Source: Veillonella intestinalis
GTDB lineage: Bacteria; Bacillota; Negativicutes; Veillonellales; Veillonellaceae
Length of the DNA: 64,000 nucleotides
Direction of reading: 5' to 3'
Assembly (NCBI RefSeq): GCF_943193155.1
Contig: NZ_CALPDB010000004.1
Coordinates: 62,001-126,000 of the forward strand
A model generated the notes under the pieces. That model was not told the origin of the DNA. It was given only the letters and a program-made list of their open reading frames with translations, and did not search any database. Shown here one piece after another: positions 27,889 through 36,859 of the stretch; position 1 is the first letter of the stretch; every line of letters starts with the position of its first letter. Made by a program: the position numbers and the translations under genes.

Positions 27889-27961
27889 AATTAAATATAC
27901 GTTAGTTTCAAAATATTAACTTAGATATTGATTGAATATGTGATAGTTTGAAATGAAAAAA

Positions 27962-27991
27962 GAAATCCCTAGGACTTGTCCTAGGGATTTC
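27962..27991. terminator. bidirectional terminator between the convergent autotransporters
   Basis: A perfect 14-bp stem GAAATCCCTAGGAC/GTCCTAGGGATTTC with a 2-base loop. A-run before it, T-rich after it, so it can end transcription from both sides. Confidence 0.85.
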
Positions 27992-28065
27992 TCTTTGGAA
28001 TGAGTATAGGAAGAAAAAATTTCTCATATATTCATTATTTTCTTTTAAATTTTATTGTTTATATA

Positions 28066-28098
28066 AAAAGGCTCCACCTCTATGAAGTGGAACCTTTT
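28066..28098 (-). terminator. terminator of the minus-strand autotransporter
   Basis: AAAAGGCTCCAC pairs with GTGGAACCTTTT with one mismatch. On the minus strand it is followed by TTTTTATAT. Confidence 0.7.
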
Positions 28099-28161
28099 CT
28101 AGTTTCACACTCTTAATTAAATTTGTTTTAATTAAATTAGAAAGTATTAATTTAGACTATA

Positions 28162-29751
28162 TTAGTTACCAGCTACCAATGCTTCTAATTTAGCCAAACG
28201 AGCTTTTAATTCAGCATTATCAGCTTGTAATGTAGCCATGTTCTTTTCTTGTGTTTCTAATTTGTTAACCATATCAGCTTTGCTCATGTTAGTGTATGGA
28301 GAAGAATCGCCGAATTTGAAGGAAAGACCAGCATTGTATTGGTTATCGGAGTTACCTAAAGCAGTACCAATGCTGAACATTAAGTTATCATTTGGACGGT
28401 AGAAGGCACCGATAGCAGCAGCCTGCTCACCTTTGTATGCCCCGAAACCTACAGCGAATGTTAATTTGTCATCAGAATCAAAATCTAATGGATGTAAAGC
28501 AGCTAATGCAGCGGAGCCAGCAGCTACTTTTTTAACATTAGTTTCTAAATGACTGATAGAGGAGTTCAAAGTGCTAGTTGCTTGGTTTAATTGATCAAGA
28601 TTAACTGCATCTGTACCATTTACACCAGGTGCTACATTTTTAATAGTTTGGTTATTAGCATCTATACCATCTTTAGTGATATATGTATTACCACCAACTA
28701 CAACTTTGTCAGCATTAACTGTTGTTGTTGTAACGGAGTCACCATTAATTACTGTAGTGTTACCAGTTTCAGGAGATGTAACCGTAATACCACCTTCGTT
28801 GATAGTTGTGTTACCGCCAATAGTTGCGCTAGTAGAATCTAGGTTTTCAATTTTATCATTAAGATTGGATTCTAAAGATTTTAATTGTAATACATTTACT
28901 GCATCGTGGTCAGCAGCACCTCCAGCTACATTAGTAATACGGCGATATAAATTAGAGTCCGCATTACCTACGGACACAACGCCTGCTTCTTCAGAAGTAT
29001 AAGCTTCTTTGCTCAAATAAGATTCTTCAGCTTTAGTATCTGCTACGTTAGCGGAAGTAGCATTACCCAAAGCAATAGAGTTGTCAGATACAGCATTAGC
29101 ACCATGACCGAAGGCTAAGGATTTAGTGCCTTCAGCTTTTGCATTAGTGCCAATTGCTGCAGAATAGTTTCCTGAGGAGATGGCTTCATCGCCCATTGCT
29201 AAGCCATATTTACCACTAACATTAGCTTTATGGCCAACGGCAACACCAGCAGTGGCTTTACGTTCAACAACGGATTCATTACCTAAGGCAACAGATTGTT
29301 TAACCTGAGCAGAGCTCTTTACACCGATGGAAACGGCCTCACCGCCATCTGCAAAAGACTCATGACCAATGGCAATAGTTTCTCTACCTTGGGATATGGA
29401 ATCTGTACCCATAGCAATGTTATTGGTCCAAGATGTTGCAGCATTTTTACCAATGGAGATAGCATTAGGCGATGCTGTTGTGTGGGCGTCTGTGCCAATG
29501 GCGATGGCATCATTACCACTTGGAGCGGCATTATTACCGATAGCGACGCTTCCTTTATAGGCGCCATCTGCATTAGTACCAAGAGCAACAGAACCTTCTG
29601 GTTTTTTAGTTGCTACAGCACCTTCGCCAAAGGCTACGCCATTGCCTGTACCAACTACATTAGTAGCTGCAAAGGCTGTTGTCATAGTACCAGTCAAAGC
29701 TGCTACAGCTAAGGCTAAAGAAAGTGTTTTTAAAGATTTTGTTTTTGTCAT
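28162..29751 (-). CDS. trimeric autotransporter adhesin (YadA-like), 529 aa
   Basis: A shorter relative of the autotransporter at 24385, encoded convergently. The signal peptide (MTKTKSLKTLSLALAVAALT..., cleaved after AFA near residue 27) precedes a head of VAIG/IAIG/SVALG repeats (about 34-240), a neck with DHDAVNVLQLK, a short stalk and the YadA anchor (about 425-490). The last 35-40 residues again start DSSPYTNMSK and form a coiled coil ending KARLAKLEALVAGN, almost the same tail as in the neighbour. The frame extends upstream to 29919, but AGGGGG and the signal peptide place the start at 29751. Confidence 0.92.
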   Translation of the reverse strand: MTKTKSLKTLSLALAVAALTGTMTTAFAATNVVGTGNGVAFGEGAVATKKPEGSVALGTNADGAYKGSVAIGNNAAPSGNDAIAIGTDAHTTASPNAISIGKNAATSWTNNIAMGTDSISQGRETIAIGHESFADGGEAVSIGVKSSAQVKQSVALGNESVVERKATAGVAVGHKANVSGKYGLAMGDEAISSGNYSAAIGTNAKAEGTKSLAFGHGANAVSDNSIALGNATSANVADTKAEESYLSKEAYTSEEAGVVSVGNADSNLYRRITNVAGGAADHDAVNVLQLKSLESNLNDKIENLDSTSATIGGNTTINEGGITVTSPETGNTTVINGDSVTTTTVNADKVVVGGNTYITKDGIDANNQTIKNVAPGVNGTDAVNLDQLNQATSTLNSSISHLETNVKKVAAGSAALAALHPLDFDSDDKLTFAVGFGAYKGEQAAAIGAFYRPNDNLMFSIGTALGNSDNQYNAGLSFKFGDSSPYTNMSKADMVNKLETQEKNMATLQADNAELKARLAKLEALVAGN

Positions 29752-29761
29752 GATAATTAAT

Positions 29762-29851
29762 CCCCCTAAATATAAATATATATCTATTGATATGTCCCCC
29801 TCCGGTAATTTATATGTGTCTTTTGGAGACGTATAAATTACCGGAGGGGGG
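29762..29851 (-). promoter_or_regulatory. 5'UTR hairpin with G/C-rich arms before the autotransporter
   Basis: A perfect 19-bp inverted repeat (29796-29814 with 29832-29850, 17-base loop) lies in the leader. In the mRNA the 5' arm starts CCCCCCUCCGG and the 3' arm ends CCGGAGGGGG. The Shine-Dalgarno AGGGGG (29767-29762) could pair with the 5' arm instead, so the two pairings exclude each other. No U-tract follows, so it is not a terminator. A TATAAT (29968-29963, minus strand) further upstream is a possible -10. Confidence 0.7.
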
Positions 29852-29968
29852 TACACCTGTAGAGGATACCTAAGAGATATTATACCGAATGAGTTATGAA
29901 TTTTCAATAGAAAATTCACTAAATAATTAAAAAAGAGTTAAATACTAATGATTTGCATGGGGATTATA

Positions 29969-30135
29969 TTGCTTTTGATGATTAGGTGTATCGGTATTCA
30001 TTTTATCTTTATGAAATTAGAATTTAACAATCAAATAGGTAAAATATAAAGATACAAAAAAGTAAAAAAATCAATAAATAAAAAATAGAACTAAATCAGC
30101 AAAAATAATATAGTAAAACAACAAAAACAATAAAA
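29969..30135. other. AT-rich non-coding spacer
   Basis: Between the autotransporter promoter region and the aro-cluster terminator. Poly-A-rich on the plus strand. No ORF or strong hairpin seen. Confidence 0.4.
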
Positions 30136-30215
30136 AACAACAGCGCTACTTAGAGACCTTCATAGGCCACAAACAAAGTTTGTAACCTTAGGATTCTCTA
30201 GAAAGAGCTGTTGTT
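30136..30215 (-). terminator. 80-nt elongated terminator hairpin after aroQ
   Basis: On the minus strand AACAACAGC pairs with GCTGTTGTT, followed by a T-run. The inside continues as a second imperfect stem (CTAGAGA/TCTCTAAG) and a tip ACAAAC/GTTTGT, giving a long rod-like hairpin rather than a compact terminator. It probably ends the aro transcript. Confidence 0.7.
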
Positions 30216-30313
30216 ATACATAGGTATATTAATTGTAAGATGAGTAATTGGCGCTTATTTAGTTATAGATGATTGATGATCAATGTTTAATGATTAATGT
30301 TTAATGTTGAAGT

Positions 30314-30751
30314 TTACGCTCTTTTATAGGTGTTCACTAAGTAATCAATAGCTTGATTATAGCCAGCTACACCTTGACCCATAATAATTTTTTCAGCATA
30401 TTCACTTACATAGGAATGGTGGCGAAAGGTTTCACGTTCTTTAGGATTGGAGATATGAACTTCTACCGTAGGTAGGTGAACGGCTTTTAAGGCATCTAAG
30501 ATAGCAATAGAAGTATGGCTATAGGCGGCGGGATTGATTATGATAGCATCTACATCAAAACGAGCCGCTTGAATGCGATCGACTAAGCTACCTTCATGAT
30601 TGCTTTGATATAAACTTACTGAAATGCCAAGGGACTCTGCGTATTCCCGCAGTTGATGGACTAAATCCTCGTAGGTGGTTGAGCCATAGATTTCAGGTTC
30701 TCGTAGACCAAGTAGATTAATATTAGGACCATTAAGAATTAAAATGTGCAT
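30314..30751 (-). CDS. aroQ: 3-dehydroquinate dehydratase, type II
   Basis: Third step of the shikimate pathway. The 145-aa protein begins MHILILNGPNINLLGLREPE and has the catalytic Tyr in EIYGSTTYEDL, QSNHEGSLVDRIQ, IIINPAAYSHTSIAI and VEVHISN, all typical of the dodecameric type II enzyme. GAGGAGG lies before the ATG at 30751; five extra in-frame codons upstream are ignored. It overlaps the end of the AroE-AroK gene by 20 bases and is the last gene of the cluster. Confidence 0.95.
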   Translation of the reverse strand: MHILILNGPNINLLGLREPEIYGSTTYEDLVHQLREYAESLGISVSLYQSNHEGSLVDRIQAARFDVDAIIINPAAYSHTSIAILDALKAVHLPTVEVHISNPKERETFRHHSYVSEYAEKIIMGQGVAGYNQAIDYLVNTYKRA

Positions 30752-31991
30752 GATATTCCTCCTCAATGTGCTGAGCCCCTTCTTCTGGGTTTGTGAAATC
30801 TACTGCGTATTGTGAAAAAGCAGTATATAAAGGTTCGCGTTTGTTATAGAGTGCTTCTAAAGCCTGAAGGCCTCCTTGGGAGAGGGGACGATTATCAGTG
30901 GCTAGACTCGTTAATGGACGACGGAGCCAATAGATACGACCATTTTGGCGTAGGGCTAGATAATTTTCAGGACGAGTTACAACGCCTCCGCCAGTAGCGA
31001 TAATAGCGCCGGTTGTTTTGCATAGCTCTTGTAATAAGGTGGTTTCTTTTTTACGGAATTCAGCTTCACCATGGGTAGCAATATATTCGCCAGGATGGCT
31101 ATAGCGCTTTTCAAATTCAACATCACAATCAATTAGTGGTCGTTTAAATTGGTTAGCTAAGCTTTGCCCCACTGTGGTCTTACCAACCCCAGGCATACCA
31201 ATAAGAATGATATTTTCTTGTTTTTTTCGCAGATTAGTAATAATTTTTTCTGTTTCTTCAGGACCAAAGGTTGTGTTTTGGAATAAAGTGGCGGCTGCCA
31301 CAGCTTGTCCCACGAGCATAGGTAGACCATCGCTATAAGGAATTCCTTTTTGCTCGGCTTCCATGAGTAAAGCGGTACGATACGGATTATATACTACATC
31401 TACAACGCCACTAAGATTGGTGAAATCAGCTAAGGAAATTAACTGGTCAGGGCAGTTAGGATACATCCCTACGGGTGTTGTATTAATGATTATATCTGTA
31501 TCTTGGCCGTGCTGTGGTGCGTCTTCATAGAAAGGAGACGCTTTGCGGGATAAATGTACGATTTCACGAGCACCTAAATCTTCAAGGGCAATGTGAACGG
31601 TATGAGAGGTAGCTCCATCACCAAGGATAAGTATTTTCTTATGTTTTACAGTAATGTGAGCCCGTTGTAACATGAAAATAAAACCATCGTAATCTGTATT
31701 ATGACCGTACCAACTGTTATCGGCTTGACGTACCATGGTATTGACACAGCCAATGCGCTTAGCAGTGTCAGATAGACTTTGACAGGCACTCATTACATCT
31801 TGTTTGTATGGAATTGTTACATTAAGGCCCTTTAATTCAGGCTGTGCTAGAAATTGTGCTAACTCATGTGGTGAGCGTTCAAAGAGCGTATAGGCCGTAT
31901 TGCCAAGGGCTTTATGAATTTCAGGGGAGTAGCTGTGCCCCAAGGTTTTGCCAAGTAGGCCATAGGGACTGAGCAATGGTGTTTGACTCAT
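30732..31991 (-). CDS. aroEK: shikimate dehydrogenase - shikimate kinase fusion
   Basis: One 419-aa protein covering two pathway steps. Residues 1 to about 255 are AroE: GLLGKTLGHSYSPEIHKAL, LNVTIPYKQ, NTDYDGF, then the NADP-binding ILGDGATSHT, which is less Gly-rich than the usual GxGGxx. Residues about 258-419 are AroK: P-loop IGMPGVGKTTVG, shikimate-binding DCDVEFEKRY, FRKKE, ATGGGVV and the lid Arg in ATDNRPLSQ. The order follows the reaction sequence. The start is 2 bases after aroC with AAAGGAAG upstream. I infer both activities are present since no separate aroE or aroK is seen here. Confidence 0.93.
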   Translation of the reverse strand: MSQTPLLSPYGLLGKTLGHSYSPEIHKALGNTAYTLFERSPHELAQFLAQPELKGLNVTIPYKQDVMSACQSLSDTAKRIGCVNTMVRQADNSWYGHNTDYDGFIFMLQRAHITVKHKKILILGDGATSHTVHIALEDLGAREIVHLSRKASPFYEDAPQHGQDTDIIINTTPVGMYPNCPDQLISLADFTNLSGVVDVVYNPYRTALLMEAEQKGIPYSDGLPMLVGQAVAAATLFQNTTFGPEETEKIITNLRKKQENIILIGMPGVGKTTVGQSLANQFKRPLIDCDVEFEKRYSHPGEYIATHGEAEFRKKETTLLQELCKTTGAIIATGGGVVTRPENYLALRQNGRIYWLRRPLTSLATDNRPLSQGGLQALEALYNKREPLYTAFSQYAVDFTNPEEGAQHIEEEYHAHFNS

Positions 31992-31993
31992 GG

Positions 31994-33109
31994 TTACTTC
32001 CTTTCGCTAGTAGTAGCATCAAATTGTATATTGTTATCTAATAAAAAATCTAATAGAACTAAGGCGGTAACAGCTTCGACAACAGGTACGGCACGGACTG
32101 CAATACAAGGGTCATGGCGACCTTTAATTTGAAGGTCTACATTTTCTTGCTTGTCATAACTGAAACTTGGTTGTACTTTAGCAATAGAAGCTGTTGGTTT
32201 CATGCCAACTTGAAGAATTAAAGGCATGCCATTAGTAATGCCACCTTGGATACCACCACTATTATTATTCAACGTACGAACGATTCCGTCCTCTAACATA
32301 AAGGGGTCATTTTGCTCGCCACCAGTGCTAAGACAACCTTCAAAACCACTGCCAAAGGCAACGCCTTTTACACCAGGAATGCCAAAAATTGCTTGGGATA
32401 AGCGATTTTCAATGCCATCAAAGTTTGGATTGCCAAGTCCTGCTGGTAAGCCCGTAGCAAATACTTCAATAATGCCACCAGTAGAATTACCAGCTTGACG
32501 TAGTTCGTCAATATAAGTAATAGCTCGTAGCCGTTCTTGCGGAGAAATCATCGCTACTGTTTCTAAACCAGCTTTTTGTAAATCTGCCATAGCGGGTTTG
32601 GTGAAGCTGATTGGTTTATCTTTAATAGGACCAATTTGTCGTAAATGAGCGCCTATTTCAATGCCCTTTGCTTTTAAAATTTGTAAGGCCACACCGCCAG
32701 CACAGCAGAGTGGCGCTGTTAAGCGCCCTGAAAAGTGACCGCCACCACGCATATCTACTGCTTCGCCATAGCGCATACGAGCGGTATAGTCTGCATGGGA
32801 AGGGCGTGGCACATCGCGTAGATTATTATAATCTTTGGAGTGTTGATTGGTATTTTCAATATAAAAGGCAAGAGGGGAACCACTTAATTGGCTGTTTACA
32901 AGGCCCGCTAAAAAGTGAGGTTTATCAGCTTCTTTGCGTTGCGTGGTTACTAAACTTTGCCCAGGGGCACGACGTTTCATAAAGCGTAAGAGTGCGCTTT
33001 CATCAATGGTAAAACCACAAGGGAGGCCATCTACGACGGCTCCAATAGCGGTGCCATGAGAGGCGCCAAATACGGAAATTTTAAGATTTTTACCAAAACT
33101 AGAGCTCAT
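31994..33109 (-). CDS. aroC: chorismate synthase
   Basis: FMN-dependent last step to chorismate. The 371-aa protein has FGASHGTAIGAVVDGLPCG at the N-terminus, RRAPGQSLVTTQRKE, RPSHADYTARMRYG, the family motif GGGHFSGRLTA, and SGGIQGGITNG with the C-terminal RHDPCIAVRAVPVVEA. AGGAGG precedes the ATG. The preceding 162 bases to aroA are AT-rich and may hold a separate promoter, but I could not identify one. Confidence 0.95.
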   Translation of the reverse strand: MSSSFGKNLKISVFGASHGTAIGAVVDGLPCGFTIDESALLRFMKRRAPGQSLVTTQRKEADKPHFLAGLVNSQLSGSPLAFYIENTNQHSKDYNNLRDVPRPSHADYTARMRYGEAVDMRGGGHFSGRLTAPLCCAGGVALQILKAKGIEIGAHLRQIGPIKDKPISFTKPAMADLQKAGLETVAMISPQERLRAITYIDELRQAGNSTGGIIEVFATGLPAGLGNPNFDGIENRLSQAIFGIPGVKGVAFGSGFEGCLSTGGEQNDPFMLEDGIVRTLNNNSGGIQGGITNGMPLILQVGMKPTASIAKVQPSFSYDKQENVDLQIKGRHDPCIAVRAVPVVEAVTALVLLDFLLDNNIQFDATTSERK

Positions 33110-33271
33110 AGAAGGGCCTCCTAGGGATTAAATTAAAGTGATAAAAACATATAATATAAGTAAATTATATAAAAGGCTATAAACACACATAAAAAATATA
33201 TAAAAATATATAAAAGCAAATATAGAGTTCGCAAAATTATATTTAGAAATATATAATTTTTAAAATGAGTG

Positions 33272-34561
33272 CTATTTCGTTTTTATAGCGTCGCCACCAA
33301 GTTGATTCCAGTGTTCAAAAAATAGGGGATAGGATTTGTTAATAGCATCACTATCGGTGATGGTAACGGGCTCTTCACTGATAAGCGCCATTAATGTAGC
33401 GGCCATTACTAGGCGATGATCGTTATGGGAATGCACCGTACCTCCCAAAAGACGCCCTGTACCAGTAATATATAAATTATCCCCTTCCACTCGTGCTTCG
33501 CCACCTAAGGTAGCGACCAATTCTTCGACGGCAGCAAGGCGATCAGACTCTTTCAAACGAAGTCGCTCACCATTCATAAACCAGCTTTCCCCTTCAATAC
33601 TGCAAGCAAGGGCTGCTAGTACAGGGAGTAAATCAGGGCATTGTTCTAAATCTACTGTAATAGGGCTAAGAGCATGACCTGAACAATGTAAATTTGAGGA
33701 CATGTTGTCATTCTGCCATGTTACGGTGGCACCAGTGGAGGTAATAATATCTATAATGCGTTTATCAGCTTGGGTAGAGTCTGCTTGCAGATTAGTAATT
33801 GTTAGGGTGTTACCTGTCATAGCTGCTGCTACGAGCCAAATGGCACTATTAGACCAATCTCCTTCAATAGGATAGTCTTGACGACCTTCGTAGTGTTGTT
33901 TGGATGGTACTGTAAATGTATTGCCATCATCACTTACTGTGGTTAAGACGCCAAAATCAGCCATAACTTTACGGGTTAATTCTACATAGTCTCGAGATTG
34001 TAGGGCTGTAGTGCTATGAATGGTTACAGGTGCTATTTTAGGGGCTGCTAACAGTAAGCCAGAGAAAAACTGGCTGCTAACATTGCCTACCATTTCAAAG
34101 GTACCACCTTTAAGCTTACCAGTCATAGTAAAGGGTGGTTTAGGCGCTGAAAAGCGAACACCATGGTCTTCTAGTTGACTTTTTAACGGCTCTAGCGGGC
34201 GCTCAGGTAAACGACCTGCGGCTGTGACGTTAGTTGATTCACTAAGGGCTGAACCGACTGGTAAAAGTAATCGCAAAGTTGTACCCGATTCATGAGCATT
34301 AATTGTTGTGTTTTGAATTGTTTCTGATTGCGCAATAGGGGTTACAGTTACACCTGTCGCTATTTTTTCTATGTGAGCGCCTAAACCTTGCAAGGAGGCA
34401 ATGGTTGCATCAATGTCTTCGGAATAATGCGCAATAATAAGTGAAGATGGACTATCGGCTAAGGCGGCGGCAATTAAAGCTCTATGTGCATGGGCTTTAG
34501 CTGGAATAGCCGCGATAGTACCATGTGGAACGGCTTGTTTGATTGTGGTGGATATAGGCAT
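33272..34561 (-). CDS. aroA: EPSP synthase (3-phosphoshikimate 1-carboxyvinyltransferase)
   Basis: Joins PEP to shikimate 3-phosphate. The 429-aa protein carries ESGTTLRLLLP, GRLPERPLEPL, GNVSSQFFSGLLLAAP, LKESDRLAAVEE and HNDHRLVMAAT. The N-terminal substrate motif is unusual: AKAHAHRAL at about residues 21-29 where most homologues have K-S-x-S/A-H-R, so the Ser after the conserved Lys is Ala. The AAGGAGG site lies in the end of aroB and only one base separates the two genes. Confidence 0.93.
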   Translation of the reverse strand: MPISTTIKQAVPHGTIAAIPAKAHAHRALIAAALADSPSSLIIAHYSEDIDATIASLQGLGAHIEKIATGVTVTPIAQSETIQNTTINAHESGTTLRLLLPVGSALSESTNVTAAGRLPERPLEPLKSQLEDHGVRFSAPKPPFTMTGKLKGGTFEMVGNVSSQFFSGLLLAAPKIAPVTIHSTTALQSRDYVELTRKVMADFGVLTTVSDDGNTFTVPSKQHYEGRQDYPIEGDWSNSAIWLVAAAMTGNTLTITNLQADSTQADKRIIDIITSTGATVTWQNDNMSSNLHCSGHALSPITVDLEQCPDLLPVLAALACSIEGESWFMNGERLRLKESDRLAAVEELVATLGGEARVEGDNLYITGTGRLLGGTVHSHNDHRLVMAATLMALISEEPVTITDSDAINKSYPLFFEHWNQLGGDAIKTK

Positions 34562-34562
34562 A

Positions 34563-35627
34563 TTACACCTCCTTAACTACATGGTTTGGTAATTCGTTAT
34601 GGGGAATGGTGACTAAATCACAATGGCCCCATTGGATAGGGCGAACGATAGTAATCGTTTCTCCTTGACTTTTTTTATCGTGCAAAGCTGCTTGGCATAA
34701 GTCAGATGCTGAATAGTCTGTGTGAATTGGTAAATTATGTTTAATCAGTAAGTCTAAAAATGCAGTAAGTTCTGCTTGGTTTAAATAACCAGCTTTATAA
34801 GCGGAACGCATCATGAGGGCCATACCAATACTGACAGCCATGCCATGTTTTATTTTGAAATGACTTAACTGTTCGATACCGTGACCAAAGGTGTGACCGA
34901 AATTGAGGAGCGCTCGAATGCCACTTTCTCGCTCATCTTGACTTACAATAGCTGCTTTAGCTTTCACACAAAGGGCAATAATTGATTCTATATGGGGTAA
35001 GTCACCTTGTTCTAATGGTTTGGTTTGTAAATCTTGTAATAATTCTGGATAGCCTAGCATACCGTACTTGATGATTTCCCCACAGCCATTAGCAAATTCT
35101 TCGGCTGGTAAGGTTTGTAATGTCGTAGGATCACAGAGTACGAGAATAGGTTGTTTAAAAGCACCCCATAAATTTTTACCGGCCGATAAATTGACTGCTG
35201 TTTTACCGCCGACAGAAGAATCTACCGCTGCGAGTAGGGAGGTAGGAATTTGCACATAATCAATGCCCCGTAAATAGGTGGCGGCAGCAAAGCCTGCCAT
35301 ATCACCCACTACACCGCCACCGAGAGCAATGAGTAAGTCCTTGCGAGTTAAGGCCTTTTCTGCCATATATTCCACTAAATGAAGGAGTCGTTGTGCATTT
35401 TTTTCAGTTTCTCCATGGGGAAATACATAGGTATAGACCGTATAGCCTGCTGATTCAAGTTGTGCTTTAACGCAGTCTAAATAGTGGGTTGCTACTAGAT
35501 CATCGCTGACAATAATGGTAGGTCGTGGACTTTTGAGAGGCTTAATATATTGGGCAATATGCTGGAGTGCTTCTTCTTCGATAATAACATCATAGGACGT
35601 AGAGGCATCGATGTGAATTCGTTCCAT
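34563..35627 (-). CDS. aroB: 3-dehydroquinate synthase
   Basis: NAD+- and metal-dependent second step of the shikimate pathway. The 354-aa protein has GGGVVGDMAGFAAATYLRGI (about residues 102-121), PTSLLAAVDSSVGGKTAVN, KNLWGAFKQP, the metal His in LNFGHTFGHGIEQ and HGMAVSIGM. AAAGGA precedes the ATG. It begins after a terminator that follows the DAHP synthase gene, so it is transcribed either by readthrough or from a separate promoter near 35660-35690. Confidence 0.95.
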   Translation of the reverse strand: MERIHIDASTSYDVIIEEEALQHIAQYIKPLKSPRPTIIVSDDLVATHYLDCVKAQLESAGYTVYTYVFPHGETEKNAQRLLHLVEYMAEKALTRKDLLIALGGGVVGDMAGFAAATYLRGIDYVQIPTSLLAAVDSSVGGKTAVNLSAGKNLWGAFKQPILVLCDPTTLQTLPAEEFANGCGEIIKYGMLGYPELLQDLQTKPLEQGDLPHIESIIALCVKAKAAIVSQDERESGIRALLNFGHTFGHGIEQLSHFKIKHGMAVSIGMALMMRSAYKAGYLNQAELTAFLDLLIKHNLPIHTDYSASDLCQAALHDKKSQGETITIVRPIQWGHCDLVTIPHNELPNHVVKEV

Positions 35628-35690
35628 AGACTATCCTTTCTCATGCAATTGAATACGTATCTATTCTGAGTATACAATGATTAGTATAAA

Positions 35691-35728
35691 AAAGCCACGA
35701 GTTGCCAGCGTTAGGCTATCGTGGCTTT
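35691..35728 (-). terminator. terminator between the DAHP synthase gene and aroB
   Basis: AAAGCCACGA pairs with TCGTGGCTTT, loop 18 bases, followed on the minus strand by TTTTTT. It should at least partly uncouple aroF from the other aro genes. Confidence 0.8.
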
Positions 35729-35753
35729 GGTGAAGTTTACATACAATGGCCCA

Positions 35754-36758
35754 TTACTTACTCAATACGTCGCGTAAAGCGAATACTTCTTTAGTAAGGG
35801 CGGCGAATTGGTCTGGACGTAGTGCTTGTGGTCCATCGCAAAGGGCTTTAGCAGGATCGATGTGAACTTCAATCATAAGGCCGTCAGCACCGCCACCAGT
35901 GGAAGCGAGCGATAAAGGTCGAACCATACGGCTCATACCAGCTGCATGGCTAGGGTCCATGATTATTGGTAAATGGCTAAGTTCATGAATCATAGGAATA
36001 GCGGTTACATCTAAGGTATTACGAGTTTTAGTTTCAAAGGTACGAATACCGCGTTCACAAAGGACGATTTGCGTATTGCCTTCACTCATGATGTATTCTG
36101 CAGCCATTAACCATTCTTCGTAAGTTGCGCTAAGACCACGTTTTAAGAGAACGGGTTTATTGAGCTTACCTACTTCTTTCAATAAGGTGAAGTTTTGCAT
36201 ATTTCGTGCGCCGATTTGAAGCATATCTACATCATCGAAGTATTGTAGTTGTGATGGGTCCATGACTTCTGAAACGATAGGTAGACCAGTTTCTTTTTTT
36301 GCTAAAATTAAGAGTTCGAGTCCTTCAGGGCCCATACCTTGGAAGGAGTATGGAGAGGTACGAGGTTTGAACGCACCGCCACGAAGAATAGTAGCACCCG
36401 CTTCTTTTACCGCTTTAGCTGTTGCAATTACTTGTTCTGGTGTTTCTACGGAACAAGGACCAGCCATGATGGCGAAGTGGCCACCACCGATTTTTACGCC
36501 ACTTACATCAACGACTGTATCTTCTGGATGGAATTTACGATTTGCTTTTTTGAAAGGCTCTTGAATGCGTGTTACTTTCTCAACAATATCAAGGGACTCG
36601 ATTTGTCGTTTGTCGAGTAGTGAAGTATCGCCAATTAGTCCGATGAGGGAGTAGTTGCTCCCTTGCACTGGGTGTAAGATAACACCTTGGGCTTCTAATT
36701 TAGCTGATAATTCTTGAATTTTCTCTGGGGTTGCATTTTCTCTTAGTGTGATAATCAT
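35754..36758 (-). CDS. aroF: DAHP synthase, type I-beta with N-terminal regulatory domain
   Basis: First step of the shikimate pathway: PEP plus erythrose 4-phosphate. The 335-aa protein has a ferredoxin-like/ACT-type domain (residues 1 to about 70), as in Thermotoga-type enzymes inhibited by Phe or Tyr, then the barrel: MAGPCSVET, LRGGAFKPRTSPYSFQG, QIGARNMQNF, LLKRG, CERGIRTFE, IMDPSHAAG and VHIDPAKALCDG. GAGGAGAG upstream of 36758 sets the start; an upstream in-frame ATG at 36812 lacks a ribosome site. The gene follows an aromatic leader-peptide attenuator. Confidence 0.95.
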   Translation of the reverse strand: MIITLRENATPEKIQELSAKLEAQGVILHPVQGSNYSLIGLIGDTSLLDKRQIESLDIVEKVTRIQEPFKKANRKFHPEDTVVDVSGVKIGGGHFAIMAGPCSVETPEQVIATAKAVKEAGATILRGGAFKPRTSPYSFQGMGPEGLELLILAKKETGLPIVSEVMDPSQLQYFDDVDMLQIGARNMQNFTLLKEVGKLNKPVLLKRGLSATYEEWLMAAEYIMSEGNTQIVLCERGIRTFETKTRNTLDVTAIPMIHELSHLPIIMDPSHAAGMSRMVRPLSLASTGGGADGLMIEVHIDPAKALCDGPQALRPDQFAALTKEVFALRDVLSK

Positions 36759-36859
36759 AGTAATCTCTCCTCTTTTTTCCGTAATGAATATTTGAAAATG
36801 TGTTTCTTCCATAATACTATCCTTCTATCTATCAAACATCATATCGTTATCAAGTATAC

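Noticed and set aside
28591-29712. Several plus-strand ORFs opposite the 529-aa autotransporter, rich in Cys, Ile or Thr.
   Set aside because: They mirror the repetitive Gly/Ala/Thr codons of the real gene on the other strand.
29796-29850. An invertible promoter (phase-variation switch) bounded by the 19-bp inverted repeat.
   Set aside because: Only 17 bases lie between the arms, too short for a promoter or for known site-specific inversion.
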